64,000 nt of DNA from Sphingomonas sp. AX6 (lineage in GTDB: Bacteria; Pseudomonadota; Alphaproteobacteria; Sphingomonadales; Sphingomonadaceae). Shown one piece after another: positions 17,965 to 26,499 of this stretch. A model generated the notes under the pieces. That model ran no database searches. It saw nothing but the letters and a program-made list of their open reading frames with translations, and was not told where the DNA came from. The position numbers and the translations under genes were made by a program. Each line of letters begins with the position of its first letter. The first letter of the stretch is position 1. The DNA is taken from contig NZ_LR733979.1 in the NCBI RefSeq assembly GCF_902506605.1, positions 1 to 64,000 of the forward strand, written 5' to 3'.

Positions 17965-18161
17965 AGAACCGGCTCAAAATACTACGTGCCGAACGCGACT
18001 GGAGCCAGCAGGATCTGGCCGAGCGGCTCGAAGTGTCGCGCCAGAGCGTCAACGCCATCGAAACGGGGCGATATGATCCGTCATTACCGCTGGCGTTCAA
18101 GATCGCCGACGTGTTCGGCCAGCCGATCGAGGCGATCTTCATCAACCCGGCGAGCGACTGA
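17961..18161 (+). CDS. Small XRE-family helix-turn-helix regulator
   Basis: A 66-aa DNA-binding protein that is almost entirely one helix-turn-helix domain. MKNRLKILRAERDWSQQDLA is followed by EVSRQSVNAIETGRYDPSLPLAFKIADVFGQPIEAIF, the classic short form seen in regulators coupled to membrane proteins. The start at 17961 overlaps the preceding stop (ATGA); a longer frame from 17499 runs through the membrane protein gene out of frame and is spurious. It probably represses its own two-gene operon. Confidence 0.9.
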   Translation: MKNRLKILRAERDWSQQDLAERLEVSRQSVNAIETGRYDPSLPLAFKIADVFGQPIEAIFINPASD

Positions 18162-18208
18162 AGCCAGCGCCCTTTCAACAAGGGGCCGCCCTGCGTAGAA
18201 GCGCGGCC

Positions 18209-18940
18209 ATGCACTATCACAAACGCGCCGACCGCCCCCGCATCGCCTATCACCTGACCGAGGGACGTGGTCCTACGGTCGTGTTCCTGCCCGGCTATGC
18301 GTCCGACATGAGTGGGTCCAAGGCGCTGGCGGTCGAGGCGTGGGCGCGGACGAACGGGCGCGCAGCGCTGCGGTTCGACTATGCCGGGTGCGGTGAGAGC
18401 GACGGCGCGTTCGAGGATCAGGGGCTGGCCGACTGGCGCGACGATGCGCTGGCGATGATCGATCTGGTTGGCGGGCCGGTGGTGCTGGTCGGATCGTCGA
18501 TGGGCGGGTGGATCATGCTGCTGGCGGCGCTCGCGCGGTCAGCTCAAGTCGTCGGGATGGTCGGCATCGCGCCTGCGCCCGATTTCACCGACTGGGGGTT
18601 CAACGACGCGCAAAAGATGGCGTTGCTGTCGGACGGGCGGATCGAGGAGCATTCCGACTATTCCGACCAGCCGACGGTCACGACGCGGACCTTCTGGCAA
18701 TCGGGCGAGGCCAACCGGCTGATGCATGGTCCCATCGCGCTGTCGGGGCCGACGCGGCTGGTGCAGGGGCAGCGCGATCCCGACGTGCCGTGGGAACGCA
18801 CGGTTCGCCTCGCAGGAAACATCGCGGGCGATGATGTTCAGACCTGGCTCATCAAGGATGGCGATCATCGCCTGTCTCGCCCACAGGACATCGCGATGAT
18901 CCTGCGTGCGATCGAGGATGTTTCCGGAGAAGTCGAATGA
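18209..18940 (+). CDS. Alpha/beta hydrolase
   Basis: Serine hydrolase of 243 aa with an alpha/beta fold. The oxyanion region is VVFLPGYASDMSGSKALAVE, the nucleophile elbow is VLVGSSMGGWIMLLAA (Ser of GSSMGG near residue 97), the acid is probably in LVQGQRDPDVPWE, and the catalytic His in IKDGDHRLSRPQDI. The overall pattern resembles ABHD10-type thioesterase-like hydrolases, but the substrate is unknown. It overlaps the following TPR gene by four bases (ATGA), so the two are probably cotranscribed. It lies 47 bases after the XRE regulator. Confidence 0.85.
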   Translation: MHYHKRADRPRIAYHLTEGRGPTVVFLPGYASDMSGSKALAVEAWARTNGRAALRFDYAGCGESDGAFEDQGLADWRDDALAMIDLVGGPVVLVGSSMGGWIMLLAALARSAQVVGMVGIAPAPDFTDWGFNDAQKMALLSDGRIEEHSDYSDQPTVTTRTFWQSGEANRLMHGPIALSGPTRLVQGQRDPDVPWERTVRLAGNIAGDDVQTWLIKDGDHRLSRPQDIAMILRAIEDVSGEVE

Positions 18941-19674
18941 TGGCCGCCCTGATGTTGCTCGCACAAGCCGCGCCCGCGCCTGTGCCTGCGGATCCCCAGC
19001 GTTACCGCGCGTGCGCCGCGGTTGCCGAAACGGATAGCGCGAAGGGTGTCGCGGCGGCGGATGCGTGGGCGAAGGAAGGCGGCGGGTTTCTGGCCGATCG
19101 CTGCAAGGGGTTGGCGCTGGCGACTGGCGCGCAATGGGCGCAGGCCGCGGCGATCTTCGAATTTGCGGCGCAGGGTGCGCAGGCAGCGCGGCATTCGGTG
19201 GCCTATCCGGCCTGGGCGCAGGCGGGCAATGCATGGCTGGCGGCGGGGCAACCGACGCGGGCGAAGGCGGCGCTCGACAATGCGATCGACCCCGGTTTCC
19301 TGCGGAACCTGCAACTGGGTCAGGCGCATATCGACCGCGCACGGGCCTTTGTCGGCATGGGCGAGCTGCCGTCGGCGCGTGCCGACCTCGACATTGCGGT
19401 GCGCGAGGCACCCGAAGACCCGCTCGGCTGGCTGTTATCGGCGACGCTGGCGCGGCGGATGGGCGATCTGGAGCGCGCACGCGACGATATCGTCGAGGCG
19501 GCGGAGCGCGATCCCGAAAATCCGGCGGTGCAGTTGGAGGTTGGCAACATCGCTGCCGGATTGGGCGAGGATGTTGGTGCGCGGGGGGCTTGGGCTCGGG
19601 TGATCGAGCTTGCACCGGAGAGCCCGCAGGCGGCTTCGGCGAAGGCGGCGCTGGCGGCGAATCCCGCCCAGTAA
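18937..19674 (+). CDS. Exported TPR-repeat protein
   Basis: A 245-aa protein with a short hydrophobic N-terminus (MMAALMLLAQAAPAPVPA), probably a signal peptide, followed by at least three tetratricopeptide-like helical pairs. Clear ones are PAWAQAGNAWLAAGQPTRAKAAL (about residues 90-112), IDRARAFVGMGELPSARADLDIAV and LSATLARRMGDLERARDDI (about 165-185). TPR domains mediate protein contacts; the partner is not known. It is translationally coupled to the upstream hydrolase and followed by a family C repeat that may form the transcript end. Confidence 0.8.
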   Translation: MMAALMLLAQAAPAPVPADPQRYRACAAVAETDSAKGVAAADAWAKEGGGFLADRCKGLALATGAQWAQAAAIFEFAAQGAQAARHSVAYPAWAQAGNAWLAAGQPTRAKAALDNAIDPGFLRNLQLGQAHIDRARAFVGMGELPSARADLDIAVREAPEDPLGWLLSATLARRMGDLERARDDIVEAAERDPENPAVQLEVGNIAAGLGEDVGARGAWARVIELAPESPQAASAKAALAANPAQ

Positions 19675-19679
19675 TCAAT

Positions 19680-19753
19680 CGTCATCCCTGCGAAAGCAGG
19701 GATATCAGGCCGCGTGCCAACCGCTGGATATCCCTGCTTTCGCAGGGATGACG
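19680..19753. repeat. REPIN-like paired palindrome, family C copy 1
   Basis: Inverted pair of CGTCATCCCTGCGAAAGCAG and its complement, spanning 74 bases, each half forming its own CCCTGC/GCAGGG hairpin. It lies between convergent genes (TPR protein and SIMPL protein). Confidence 0.8.
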
Positions 19754-19785
19754 GGTCGTCGTGAAGGTATTGGAGCGGACGCGGC

Positions 19786-20505
19786 CTACTTCAGATAAAA
19801 ATCGACCGTCGTCACCACCCGCACTTTCTTGAACGGCGTGTCTGCAACGCCATAACCACCCTGTTCGCCATCGCGCGCTTCGATCGAGAAATAGCCCTGA
19901 GTCGCGCTCTTGATGCCGCCGACGCCCGCCCCGCTGTCGCTGGCGAATTGCTCGGCGGCTGCGCGCGCATCCTTGGTGGCGGCGGCGACCATTGCCGGTT
20001 TGATGTCGTTCAATTTGGTGAAGCTGTAGACGATCCCCGACCCTTCTTGCAGGACCACGCCCTGACGCACGAGGTCGAATTGCCGAGCCACCGCCTGGCG
20101 CGCGCGCGCAATGTCGGTGGTGCGCAGTTGCAGCCGCTGGTTAATCGTCACGGTCTGGACGCCGTTGTTGTAGAATTGATTGACGCTGGCACCCGCCGGG
20201 CTGAGCGCGTCCTCGGGGAAGCCGACCGATTGGAAGAAAGTACGGATCGCCTGGGTGTCGCGGTCGATGTCGGCCTGCACCGCGGCGAGATCGAGGCCTT
20301 GCGACGAATAGTTGAGCGTCCACACTGCGAGGTCGGCGGTTACATTCTGCTCCGCCAGCCCGCGCACCGTCACTGACCGGTCAGCATGTTTCGCGCGGAC
20401 CAGGCCGTTGCCGAGAAGATAGCCGCCAACGATCAGCCCCAAAGCGACGATCGCCGCCGCGATTCCCAACCCCAGCGTCGATTTGTCGGAAATTCGGCTT
20501 TCCAC
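19786..20505 (-). CDS. SIMPL domain-containing exported protein
   Basis: A 239-aa membrane-anchored or exported protein with a SIMPL (DUF541) domain. A GTG start at 20505 was chosen because GGGAAGGGGG sits six bases before it and because the frame upstream, which stays open to 21096, runs antisense through gloA and gloB. The N-terminus has one hydrophobic helix ([21 protein letters not shown], residues about 11-31). The SIMPL domain begins [20 protein letters not shown] and contains [18 protein letters not shown] and [13 protein letters not shown]. Family members are periplasmic or surface proteins of unclear role. Confidence 0.88.
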   Translation of the reverse strand: MESRISDKSTLGLGIAAAIVALGLIVGGYLLGNGLVRAKHADRSVTVRGLAEQNVTADLAVWTLNYSSQGLDLAAVQADIDRDTQAIRTFFQSVGFPEDALSPAGASVNQFYNNGVQTVTINQRLQLRTTDIARARQAVARQFDLVRQGVVLQEGSGIVYSFTKLNDIKPAMVAAATKDARAAAEQFASDSGAGVGGIKSATQGYFSIEARDGEQGGYGVADTPFKKVRVVTTVDFYLK

Positions 20506-20595
20506 GCGCGTCCCCCTTCCCAATATAGACACCGACTCATCTGCCATGCGCTCGATGAACCGTTGCTTGCATACGACGAAACGAAAGGCTTTGCC

Positions 20596-21051
20596 ATGAA
20601 ATATCTCCACACCATGATCCGCGTCGCCGACCCGGAAGCGACCGTCGCATTCTTCGAATTGCTGGGGCTCAAGGAAGTACGCCGGATGGACAGCGAGGCG
20701 GGGCGTTTCACGCTGATCTTCCTGGCGACGCCGAGCGAGTTGAAGGGCGAAGGAGCGCGCGCGGATGCCGAGGTCGAACTGACCTACAACTGGCCCGCAG
20801 AGGATGGAAGCGCGGCGGAAGTCTATACCGGCGGGCGCAATTTTGGGCATCTCGCCTACCGCGTCGACAATATCTACGACACCTGCCAGCGGCTGATGGA
20901 CGCCGGGGTGACGATCAATCGCCCGCCTCGCGACGGGCATATGGCGTTCGTGAAGACGCCCGACGATATCTCGATCGAACTGCTCCAGCTGGACGGCGCC
21001 CTGGTGCCTGCCGAGCCGTGGAAGTCGATGCCCAACACGGGGACATGGTGA
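20596..21051 (+). CDS. gloA: Lactoylglutathione lyase (glyoxalase I)
   Basis: Isomerises the methylglyoxal-glutathione hemithioacetal to S-lactoylglutathione. The 151-aa protein follows the GloA pattern closely: [20 protein letters not shown] with the first metal ligand His5, VELTYNW with the Glu ligand, [12 protein letters not shown] with the second His, and [10 protein letters not shown] with the final Glu, so all four ligands are present. The start is the ATG at 20596; an open frame from 20386 overlaps the SIMPL gene. gloB starts one base after its stop, so both steps of the glyoxalase pathway are encoded together. Confidence 0.93.
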   Translation: MKYLHTMIRVADPEATVAFFELLGLKEVRRMDSEAGRFTLIFLATPSELKGEGARADAEVELTYNWPAEDGSAAEVYTGGRNFGHLAYRVDNIYDTCQRLMDAGVTINRPPRDGHMAFVKTPDDISIELLQLDGALVPAEPWKSMPNTGTW

Positions 21052-21052
21052 G

Positions 21053-21787
21053 GTGAGCGCGCTCCAGATCGTCCGCATCCCGGCGCTTAGCGACAATTAT
21101 ATCTGGCTGGTCCATGATCCCGACAGCGGAGAGACGATGGTGGTCGATCCTGCGGAGGCCGCGCCCGTGCTGGCCGAGGCCGACAAGCGCGGATGGCGGA
21201 TCGGGGCGATCTGGAACACCCACTGGCATCCCGATCACACCGGAGGGAACGCGGCGATCAAGGAAGCGCACGGTGCAACCGTGATCGCGCCTGCGGCCGA
21301 AGCGGCGCGTATTCCGACCGCCGATCGACTGGTGGCCGAGGGTGACATGGTGTCGCTGGGTTCGCATGAAGCGGTGGTGATGGAAGTACCTGCGCATACC
21401 GCCGGGCACATTGCCTATCACTTCGCCGACGATGCCCTCGCGTTCGTCGGCGACACGCTGTTTGCGATGGGTTGCGGGCGGCTATTCGAAGGAACGGCGG
21501 ATCAGATGTTCGCGAACATGCAGCGGTTCGCGGCGATGCCGGACGAAACCGTCATCTACTGCGCGCACGAATATACCCAGTCGAACGGGCGGTTCGCACG
21601 CGTTGCCGAGCCCGATAATACGGCGATCCGCGACCGGATGGCAAAGGTGGATGCGGCGCGCGCAGGCGGCGAGGCGACAGTGCCGACCACGATTGCGCTG
21701 GAGCGCGCCACCAACCCGTTCCTGCGCATTGAAAGCGCTGAAAAGCTGGCCGAACTTCGCGCGGCGAAGGATGGTTTTTCCGGGTAA
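21053..21787 (+). CDS. gloB: Hydroxyacylglutathione hydrolase (glyoxalase II)
   Basis: Hydrolyses S-lactoylglutathione to D-lactate and glutathione. It is 244 aa from a GTG start at 21053, one base after the gloA stop. The metallo-beta-lactamase fold is marked by SDNYIWLVHD, the metal-binding THWHPDHTGGN, HTAGHIAYHF, FVGDTLFAMGCGRLFEGT and CAHEYTQSNGRFA, the last being the glyoxalase II substrate-site motif. The C-terminal part (TIALERATNPFLR) carries the conserved ERxxNPFLR segment. It forms an operon with gloA. Confidence 0.96.
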   Translation: MSALQIVRIPALSDNYIWLVHDPDSGETMVVDPAEAAPVLAEADKRGWRIGAIWNTHWHPDHTGGNAAIKEAHGATVIAPAAEAARIPTADRLVAEGDMVSLGSHEAVVMEVPAHTAGHIAYHFADDALAFVGDTLFAMGCGRLFEGTADQMFANMQRFAAMPDETVIYCAHEYTQSNGRFARVAEPDNTAIRDRMAKVDAARAGGEATVPTTIALERATNPFLRIESAEKLAELRAAKDGFSG

Positions 21788-21843
21788 GGCAGTGTAGCAT
21801 CGTCTTTCATTCGCAGGGGGCGAGCCATCCGAAGGAGGTCGCC

Positions 21844-22263
21844 ATGATACGTTCGATTGTTGCCGTTGCCGCCACTGCCATGCTCTCGGCATGCGCTATG
21901 TCGCCCGCCGACCAGGCACGACAGGACGCGGCTGCCTCGCGTGAAGAAGCGCGATTGGCAGAGGCGCTGGAGGGGTTCGAGCCGACGGGCCGCACCAGTA
22001 GCTGCGTGCCGCGGTTCGACGTACGCCAGACCAAACTGTATGACGGCGCGATCCTGTTCGAACGGTCGCGCAACCATGTCTATCGCAGCGATGTCGGGCC
22101 GGGTTGCGGCCGGAGTCAGGATGATATTCTGGTGTTCAAGAGCGTCAATGGTTCCGCTTATTGCTCAGGCGATATCGTTCAGTTGCGGGCGCGGACGGGT
22201 GGATTTTTCTCGGGGACATGCAGTCTGGGCGAGTTTACCGAGCTGAAGCGTGACCCGCGCTAG
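21844..22263 (+). CDS. Lipoprotein of unknown function (paralogue 1)
   Basis: Predicted lipoprotein of 139 aa not assigned to a known family. It starts at 21844 after a perfect AAGGAGGT ribosome site and has signal MIRSIVAVAATAMLSAC with Cys17. A short Ala/Glu-rich helix (QDAAASREEARLAEALEGF) is followed by a compact domain with several Cys residues (SSCVPRFDV, GPGCGRSQDD, SAYCSGD, GTCSLGEF). The next gene encodes a protein with the same layout (AELAEALDGY, DCMPIDR, DECPWLRRDGILV, MCRTDRF, GHCRFGSF), so the two are a tandem duplication. The four cysteines after the lipid Cys align in both copies and may form disulfides. Confidence 0.8.
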   Translation: MIRSIVAVAATAMLSACAMSPADQARQDAAASREEARLAEALEGFEPTGRTSSCVPRFDVRQTKLYDGAILFERSRNHVYRSDVGPGCGRSQDDILVFKSVNGSAYCSGDIVQLRARTGGFFSGTCSLGEFTELKRDPR

Positions 22264-22657
22264 GGGAGTTTCGCTCGGCGCAGCGATGCTGCTCACCGCG
22301 TGCGCTACGACACCTGAACGAAGGGCCGAAGCCGAGGCTGCGCAGGCTGCCGAACTGGCTGAGGCGCTCGACGGATATTCGCCGGGCGCGCCCCAGGACT
22401 GTATGCCGATCGATCGAACCAACGGCCCGCAGATCATCGGCGGCGGGGTGGTCTTGTACCGCGAAAGCGGGCGGCGGACTTGGCTTGCGCGGACCGAAGA
22501 CGAATGTCCGTGGCTGCGCCGCGACGGCATCCTGGTGACCGAACGGTTCGGCAACCAGATGTGCCGCACCGACCGGTTTCGGTTGATCGATCGCGGCAGC
22601 AGCATCCCGTCGGGCCATTGCCGCTTTGGCAGCTTCACGCCCTATGACAAAAACTGA
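22250..22657 (+). CDS. Lipoprotein of unknown function (paralogue 2)
   Basis: A 135-aa predicted lipoprotein that begins with GTG at 22250, overlapping the end of its paralogue by 14 bases. The signal is MTRARGVSLGAAMLLTAC with Cys18. The mature part repeats the architecture of the upstream protein: an Ala/Glu helix, four spaced cysteines, and the motif RDGILVTERFGNQMC beside RSQDDILVFKSVNGSAYC in the first copy. The overlap shows the pair is translated together. The gene ends 12 bases before the convergent hslU stop. No function can be given. Confidence 0.78.
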   Translation: MTRARGVSLGAAMLLTACATTPERRAEAEAAQAAELAEALDGYSPGAPQDCMPIDRTNGPQIIGGGVVLYRESGRRTWLARTEDECPWLRRDGILVTERFGNQMCRTDRFRLIDRGSSIPSGHCRFGSFTPYDKN

Positions 22658-22669
22658 GCCGCTGCGCCC

Positions 22670-23962
22670 TTACAGCACGTAGCGGCTAAGGTCTGTGTTC
22701 CGCGCGATTTCGCTGAGCTGGCTTTCGACATAAGCAGCGTCCACCGTCAGCGTTTCTCCACTGCGATCCTCGGCGTCGAAGCTGACTTCCTCGAGCAACT
22801 TTTCCATCACCGTCTGAAGGCGCCGTGCGCCAATATTCTCGACTTCCGCATTCACTTCGGCGGCAATGCGGGCGATCGCCTTGATCCCGTCGTCGGTGAA
22901 ATTGATGGTCACGCCTTCGGTCTCGATCAGCGCCTTGTACTGTTGCGGCAGTGACGCCTTGGTGTCCGACAGGATGGCGATGAAGTCCTCCTCGGTCAGC
23001 GCTTTCAGCTCGACGCGGATCGGCAGGCGACCCTGGAGTTCGGGGAGCAGGTCGCTGGGCTTGGCGACGTGGAACGCGCCGCTGGCGATGAACAGGATGT
23101 GGTCGGTCTTCATCGGCCCGTATTTGGTCGAAACCGTGGTGCCCTCGATCAGCGGCAGCAGGTCGCGCTGGACGCCTTCGCGGCTGACCGATCCGCCGCG
23201 CACATCGCTGACCGCGATCTTGTCGATCTCGTCTAGGAAGACGATGCCGTTGGCCTCTGCATCCGCAAGCGCCGAGCGGCTGACCTCGTCCTGGTCGAGG
23301 CGCTTGTCGGCTTCCTCCTCGACCAATTTCGCCCAGGCGGCATGGACGTTGAGCTTACGGCGCTGGAGGCGGGGGCCGCCCAGACCTTTCATCATCTCGC
23401 TCAGATTGATCATCTGCGCGCCCGCACCGGGCAGTTCGAATGGCATCGAGGGTGCGGCCTCCAGCTCGATTTCGATTTCGGTATTGTCGAGATGACCGTC
23501 GTTCAGGCGCTGGCGGAATGCCTCGCGCGTCGCCTGGCTGGCGTCCTTGCCGGTCAGCGCGTCGAGCAGGCGCGTCATCGCCGCGGCCTCGGCCTTGTCC
23601 TTTACCGCGACGCGGCGGCGTTCCTTCTCCAGCCGCACCGCTTCCTCGACCAGGTCGCGGGCGATCTGTTCGACGTCGCGGCCGACATAGCCGACTTCGG
23701 TGAACTTGGTCGCCTCGATCTTGATGAAGGGCGCGTCGGCCAGCTTCGCCAAACGGCGGCTGATCTCTGTCTTGCCGCACCCCGTGGGGCCGATCATCAG
23801 GATGTTCTTCGGAGAAACCTCATCACGCAAGTCGGGTGAGAGTTTCTGGCGGCGCCAGCGGTTGCGCATCGCGACCGCGACGGCGCGCTTGGCTTCCTTC
23901 TGACCGATGATATGCGCGTCGAGAGCGGCGACGATCGCCTTGGGCGTGAGGGCTTCGTTCAT
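22670..23962 (-). CDS. hslU: ATP-dependent protease ATPase subunit HslU
   Basis: AAA+ unfoldase ring that feeds substrates into the HslV peptidase. The start at 23962 gives [21 protein letters not shown] and 430 aa, matching the family; the frame is open to 24235 but that part is antisense to the amino-acid-oxidase-like gene. Walker A is GPTGCGKT (residues 58-65), the pore motif is [12 protein letters not shown], the Walker B is [12 protein letters not shown] near residue 240, followed by sensor-type segments [23 protein letters not shown]. The C-terminus ends in RYVL, the tail that inserts into HslV. An oxidoreductase gene separates it from hslV upstream. Confidence 0.97.
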   Translation of the reverse strand: MNEALTPKAIVAALDAHIIGQKEAKRAVAVAMRNRWRRQKLSPDLRDEVSPKNILMIGPTGCGKTEISRRLAKLADAPFIKIEATKFTEVGYVGRDVEQIARDLVEEAVRLEKERRRVAVKDKAEAAAMTRLLDALTGKDASQATREAFRQRLNDGHLDNTEIEIELEAAPSMPFELPGAGAQMINLSEMMKGLGGPRLQRRKLNVHAAWAKLVEEEADKRLDQDEVSRSALADAEANGIVFLDEIDKIAVSDVRGGSVSREGVQRDLLPLIEGTTVSTKYGPMKTDHILFIASGAFHVAKPSDLLPELQGRLPIRVELKALTEEDFIAILSDTKASLPQQYKALIETEGVTINFTDDGIKAIARIAAEVNAEVENIGARRLQTVMEKLLEEVSFDAEDRSGETLTVDAAYVESQLSEIARNTDLSRYVL

Positions 23963-24026
23963 GATGGGAGATGAGGTCCGTCTGTTCTGATTCGTTGCGC
24001 ACAAGATGGCCCCGCAATGGCGCGGT

Positions 24027-25133
24027 TCAAGCCGGGCAGGTCCAGTTCGCGGCGACGCGGGCATGGCTGCGGACGATGCCGTCGATGTCGGATGCTTGCG
24101 GGGTCGCGTCCCACTCGCCGCGTTCCCAGGTGCCGCCGAGGACGATGCCATCGGCGCGCGGGAACATATAGCCTTCGCTGACGCCGTACGCGTAATCGAT
24201 TTCGGGCTGGGGAAGCAGCACGGCAAGCTGGCCACGGACGGGCGTAAGTTCGGTGTCGCCGAACAGGTGATGGCTGCCCAGGCCGGTGCAATTGAAGATC
24301 GTCGTCTCGGGCAAGGCGACCAGATCTGTGGGACTCGCGAAATCGCGTACGACGATGCGTCCGCCTGCGCGCTGGAAATCGGCGATCATCCGGGAAAGGT
24401 AACGCCCGGTCTCCACATACATGGTGTCGAACCGGCGCATCACGCCATCGCCGAACGGATGCTGGCCCTGGGCGAATTGAGCAAGCGCGGGCTGATAGGC
24501 GAGCAGCCAGGCATCGTCGCCGTCGGTGCGAATCGGGCCGGTCTGCCACGTCGGCACCCAGTGGATGCCGTAATCGTCGCCGATCATGATCTGGAACCGC
24601 CGCCAGCTATAGTCCATCGCCGCGCGATACTGCCGCTGCCATTCGGGGGTCACCCGATCCTCGTCATAATGACCGGTCGGCACGATCTGGCCGCCCGCGA
24701 TGTTCGACGTGGTGTGCGGCGGCAGCGCCTTTGCGTAGAGGGTGACCGCGAAACCCGCTTCCTGCGCTAGCCGGGCGGTGGCGAGGCCGACCGCACCCGC
24801 GCCGATGACCGCGACGGGTCCGGTCATGCCGGGCAGGCCGAGATTGGTGGCAAGGCGGCTGGTCCCCCAACTGAGCGTGATCCCAGCGCCGCCATGGCCG
24901 TAATTGTGGATCAGGCGTTTGGTGCCGAGCGCTTCGGCGCGGACGACGAAGCCCGAGGCGCGACAGGGACGCAGGCCCGCGACGGTGCGGATGACGCGAT
25001 TGGCGGCGACGTTGACGCGCGGCGGGCAGGGGGTGCCGCGCGGCGGGGCGGCAAGGGTTGTGGCGCAACCGGGGAGGAGAAGGCCGGTCGCGGCGAGCGG
25101 CGCGGTGCGCAGCAGGGTGCGGCGTTCTAGCAT
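24027..25133 (-). CDS. Tat-exported D-amino-acid-oxidase-like FAD protein with permuted motif order
   Basis: FAD-dependent oxidoreductase of the DAO type, 368 aa from [10 protein letters not shown] at 25133. The N-terminus has a twin-arginine and lipobox pattern (ERRTLL...ATGLLLPGC), suggesting Tat export and lipidation. The FAD motif [14 protein letters not shown] occurs only near residue 104. Before it, at about 50-90, lie [14 protein letters not shown] and [15 protein letters not shown], motifs normally found at the C-terminal end of D-amino acid oxidases; the end of the protein stops soon after [13 protein letters not shown]. This is a permuted order, or an N-terminal copy. The substrate is unknown. 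It sits between hslV and hslU on the same strand, with a family A repeat upstream. Confidence 0.8.
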   Translation of the reverse strand: MLERRTLLRTAPLAATGLLLPGCATTLAAPPRGTPCPPRVNVAANRVIRTVAGLRPCRASGFVVRAEALGTKRLIHNYGHGGAGITLSWGTSRLATNLGLPGMTGPVAVIGAGAVGLATARLAQEAGFAVTLYAKALPPHTTSNIAGGQIVPTGHYDEDRVTPEWQRQYRAAMDYSWRRFQIMIGDDYGIHWVPTWQTGPIRTDGDDAWLLAYQPALAQFAQGQHPFGDGVMRRFDTMYVETGRYLSRMIADFQRAGGRIVVRDFASPTDLVALPETTIFNCTGLGSHHLFGDTELTPVRGQLAVLLPQPEIDYAYGVSEGYMFPRADGIVLGGTWERGEWDATPQASDIDGIVRSHARVAANWTCPA

Positions 25134-25159
25134 TGGGCAGCCGCTCTCCATCCACACAT

Positions 25160-25266
25160 CGTCACCCCGGACTTGTTCCGGGGTCCACCATGCCGCCTAC
25201 GCAATGATCGAATCTGAGACCCTGCGCCTGCCGCCCGGTGGACCCCGGAACAGGTTCGGGGTGACG
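25160..25266. repeat. REPIN-like paired palindrome, family A copy 2
   Basis: Inverted pair GTCACCCCGGACTTGTTCCG ... GTGGACCCCGGAACAGGTTC, 107 bases, filling most of the gap between hslV and the amino-acid-oxidase-like gene. The right unit carries substitutions (CAGGTTC in place of CAAGTCC). Confidence 0.83.
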
Positions 25267-25293
25267 GATGGTAGAGCGCGGGCAGTGGTAAAG

Positions 25294-25848
25294 TCAGGCG
25301 GCACTCTCCAGCGTTTCGACGGTGAGATTCTCGTTCGTATAGACGCAGACGTCGGCGGCAATCTTCATCGCCTTGCGACAAATCGTCTCGGCATCGGCCT
25401 CATACTCTACCAGCGCGCGAGCCGCTGCTAGCGCATAATTGCCGCCCGATCCGATCGCGGCAATGCCGTTGTCGGGTTCCAGCACGTCGCCATTGCCGGT
25501 GACGACCAGCGTCACATTCTTGTCCGCGACGATCAGCATCGCTTCCAGATTGCGGAGATATTTGTCGGTGCGCCAGTCCTTGGCAAGTTCGACGCAGGCG
25601 CGCAGCAATTGGCCCTGATGGCGTTCCAGCTTCGATTCCAGCCGCTCGAAAAGGGTGAAGGCATCGGCGGTCGCGCCGGCGAACCCGGTAATGACTTCAC
25701 CGCCGGCCAGCGGACGGACCTTCTTTGCATTGGGCTTCATCACGGTCTGGCCCATCGACACCTGGCCATCGCCTGCGATGACGACGCGGCCATTGCGGCG
25801 GACGGAAAGGATGGTGGTGCCGTGCCACACGGGAGGTTTCTCGCTCAT
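25294..25848 (-). CDS. hslV: ATP-dependent protease subunit HslV
   Basis: Threonine peptidase forming the proteolytic core of HslUV. The 184-aa protein from 25848 contains [21 protein letters not shown], where the catalytic Thr is residue 11 and must be exposed by removal of the ten-residue leader [10 protein letters not shown]. Other hallmarks are [22 protein letters not shown], the Na+-binding region near the C-terminus, and [20 protein letters not shown]. The open frame continues to 25884 without homology. hslU is on the same strand but separated by the oxidoreductase gene, so the usual hslVU coupling is interrupted. Confidence 0.96.
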   Translation of the reverse strand: MSEKPPVWHGTTILSVRRNGRVVIAGDGQVSMGQTVMKPNAKKVRPLAGGEVITGFAGATADAFTLFERLESKLERHQGQLLRACVELAKDWRTDKYLRNLEAMLIVADKNVTLVVTGNGDVLEPDNGIAAIGSGGNYALAAARALVEYEADAETICRKAMKIAADVCVYTNENLTVETLESAA

Positions 25849-25917
25849 CACGCGCATATGGGGGCTGGGCGGGGGCAGAGGCAAGGTCGGTTACAGTCTT
25901 CGCCAGCCTCTCCTCCT

Positions 25918-26012
25918 CGTCATCCCCGCGAAGGCGGGGATCCATATTCCTGACGCGAGCGATTCAATCGACAGCGCATGGGTTATGGATTCCCGCCTTC
26001 GCGGGAATGACG
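25918..26012. repeat. REPIN-like paired palindrome, family C copy 2
   Basis: CGTCATCCCCGCGAAGGCGG facing TTCCCGCCTTCGCGGGAATG, 95 bases, between the 5' end of hslV and the 3' end of the holin gene. Each half is a hairpin. Confidence 0.8.
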
Positions 26013-26017
26013 GGCGC

Positions 26018-26431
26018 CTATTTCTCCACACCCTTCACCTTCCCCCACGTCCGCGCGGCGGTGTAGCCGAGATAGCCGGTGCCGAAGAGCGCGTAGAGTT
26101 CTTCCGGTAACCCGCGCAGATAGGCGGTCATGGTGCGGGCGATGGCGTCGGCGAGGCCGGGCTGGACCGCGCCGATCAGGCCCATCGGGATCGACCACAG
26201 CACCAGCGCATACATGACGTAGAGGAAACTGGGCCGCGCGCGGCTGGTCCAGGGGTCGGCCGAATTGGCCTCCGCTACGATCGCGGTCAGTTGGGTGCGG
26301 GTGGCCTCCATCTCCTGGCTGCCCTCGAGTTTCAGCAGCTCGAGCTTGGCGGCGTCGCGCGCCTTGGGGTCGGGAATGATCTTGTCGATCAGACTAGCGA
26401 GCGGGCCGATCAGGCCGTTGAGGATGCTCAT
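26018..26431 (-). CDS. Holin family protein (GTA/phage 3-TM type)
   Basis: A 137-aa protein resembling the holins associated with gene transfer agents and phages (GTA_holin_3TM-like). It begins MSILNGLIGPLASLIDKIIPD, a short amphipathic stretch, then a charged region, then hydrophobic helices around residues 68-92 (PSFLYVMYALVLWSIPMGLIGA) and near 115-127 (ELYALFGTGYLGYTAA). The start at 26431 follows AAAGGA nine bases upstream. It is downstream of a GH108 muramidase gene on the same strand, 68 bases apart. Holins form membrane lesions that release an endolysin. No capsid or tail genes are near. Confidence 0.82.
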   Translation of the reverse strand: MSILNGLIGPLASLIDKIIPDPKARDAAKLELLKLEGSQEMEATRTQLTAIVAEANSADPWTSRARPSFLYVMYALVLWSIPMGLIGAVQPGLADAIARTMTAYLRGLPEELYALFGTGYLGYTAARTWGKVKGVEK

Positions 26432-26499
26432 TGCATGATGTCCTTTCCTGAACAAGTTGACAAAGTTGACAGTCTCGCGGGTTTTTGGACGAGGCGCGT

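Noticed and set aside
20506..21096. N-terminal extension of the SIMPL protein
   Set aside because: It is antisense to gloA and to the start of gloB; a GTG with a strong ribosome site at 20505 gives a normal membrane-anchored N-terminus.
19680..26012. CRISPR array
   Set aside because: The repeats are palindromic pairs scattered between genes with no regular short spacers and no cas genes.
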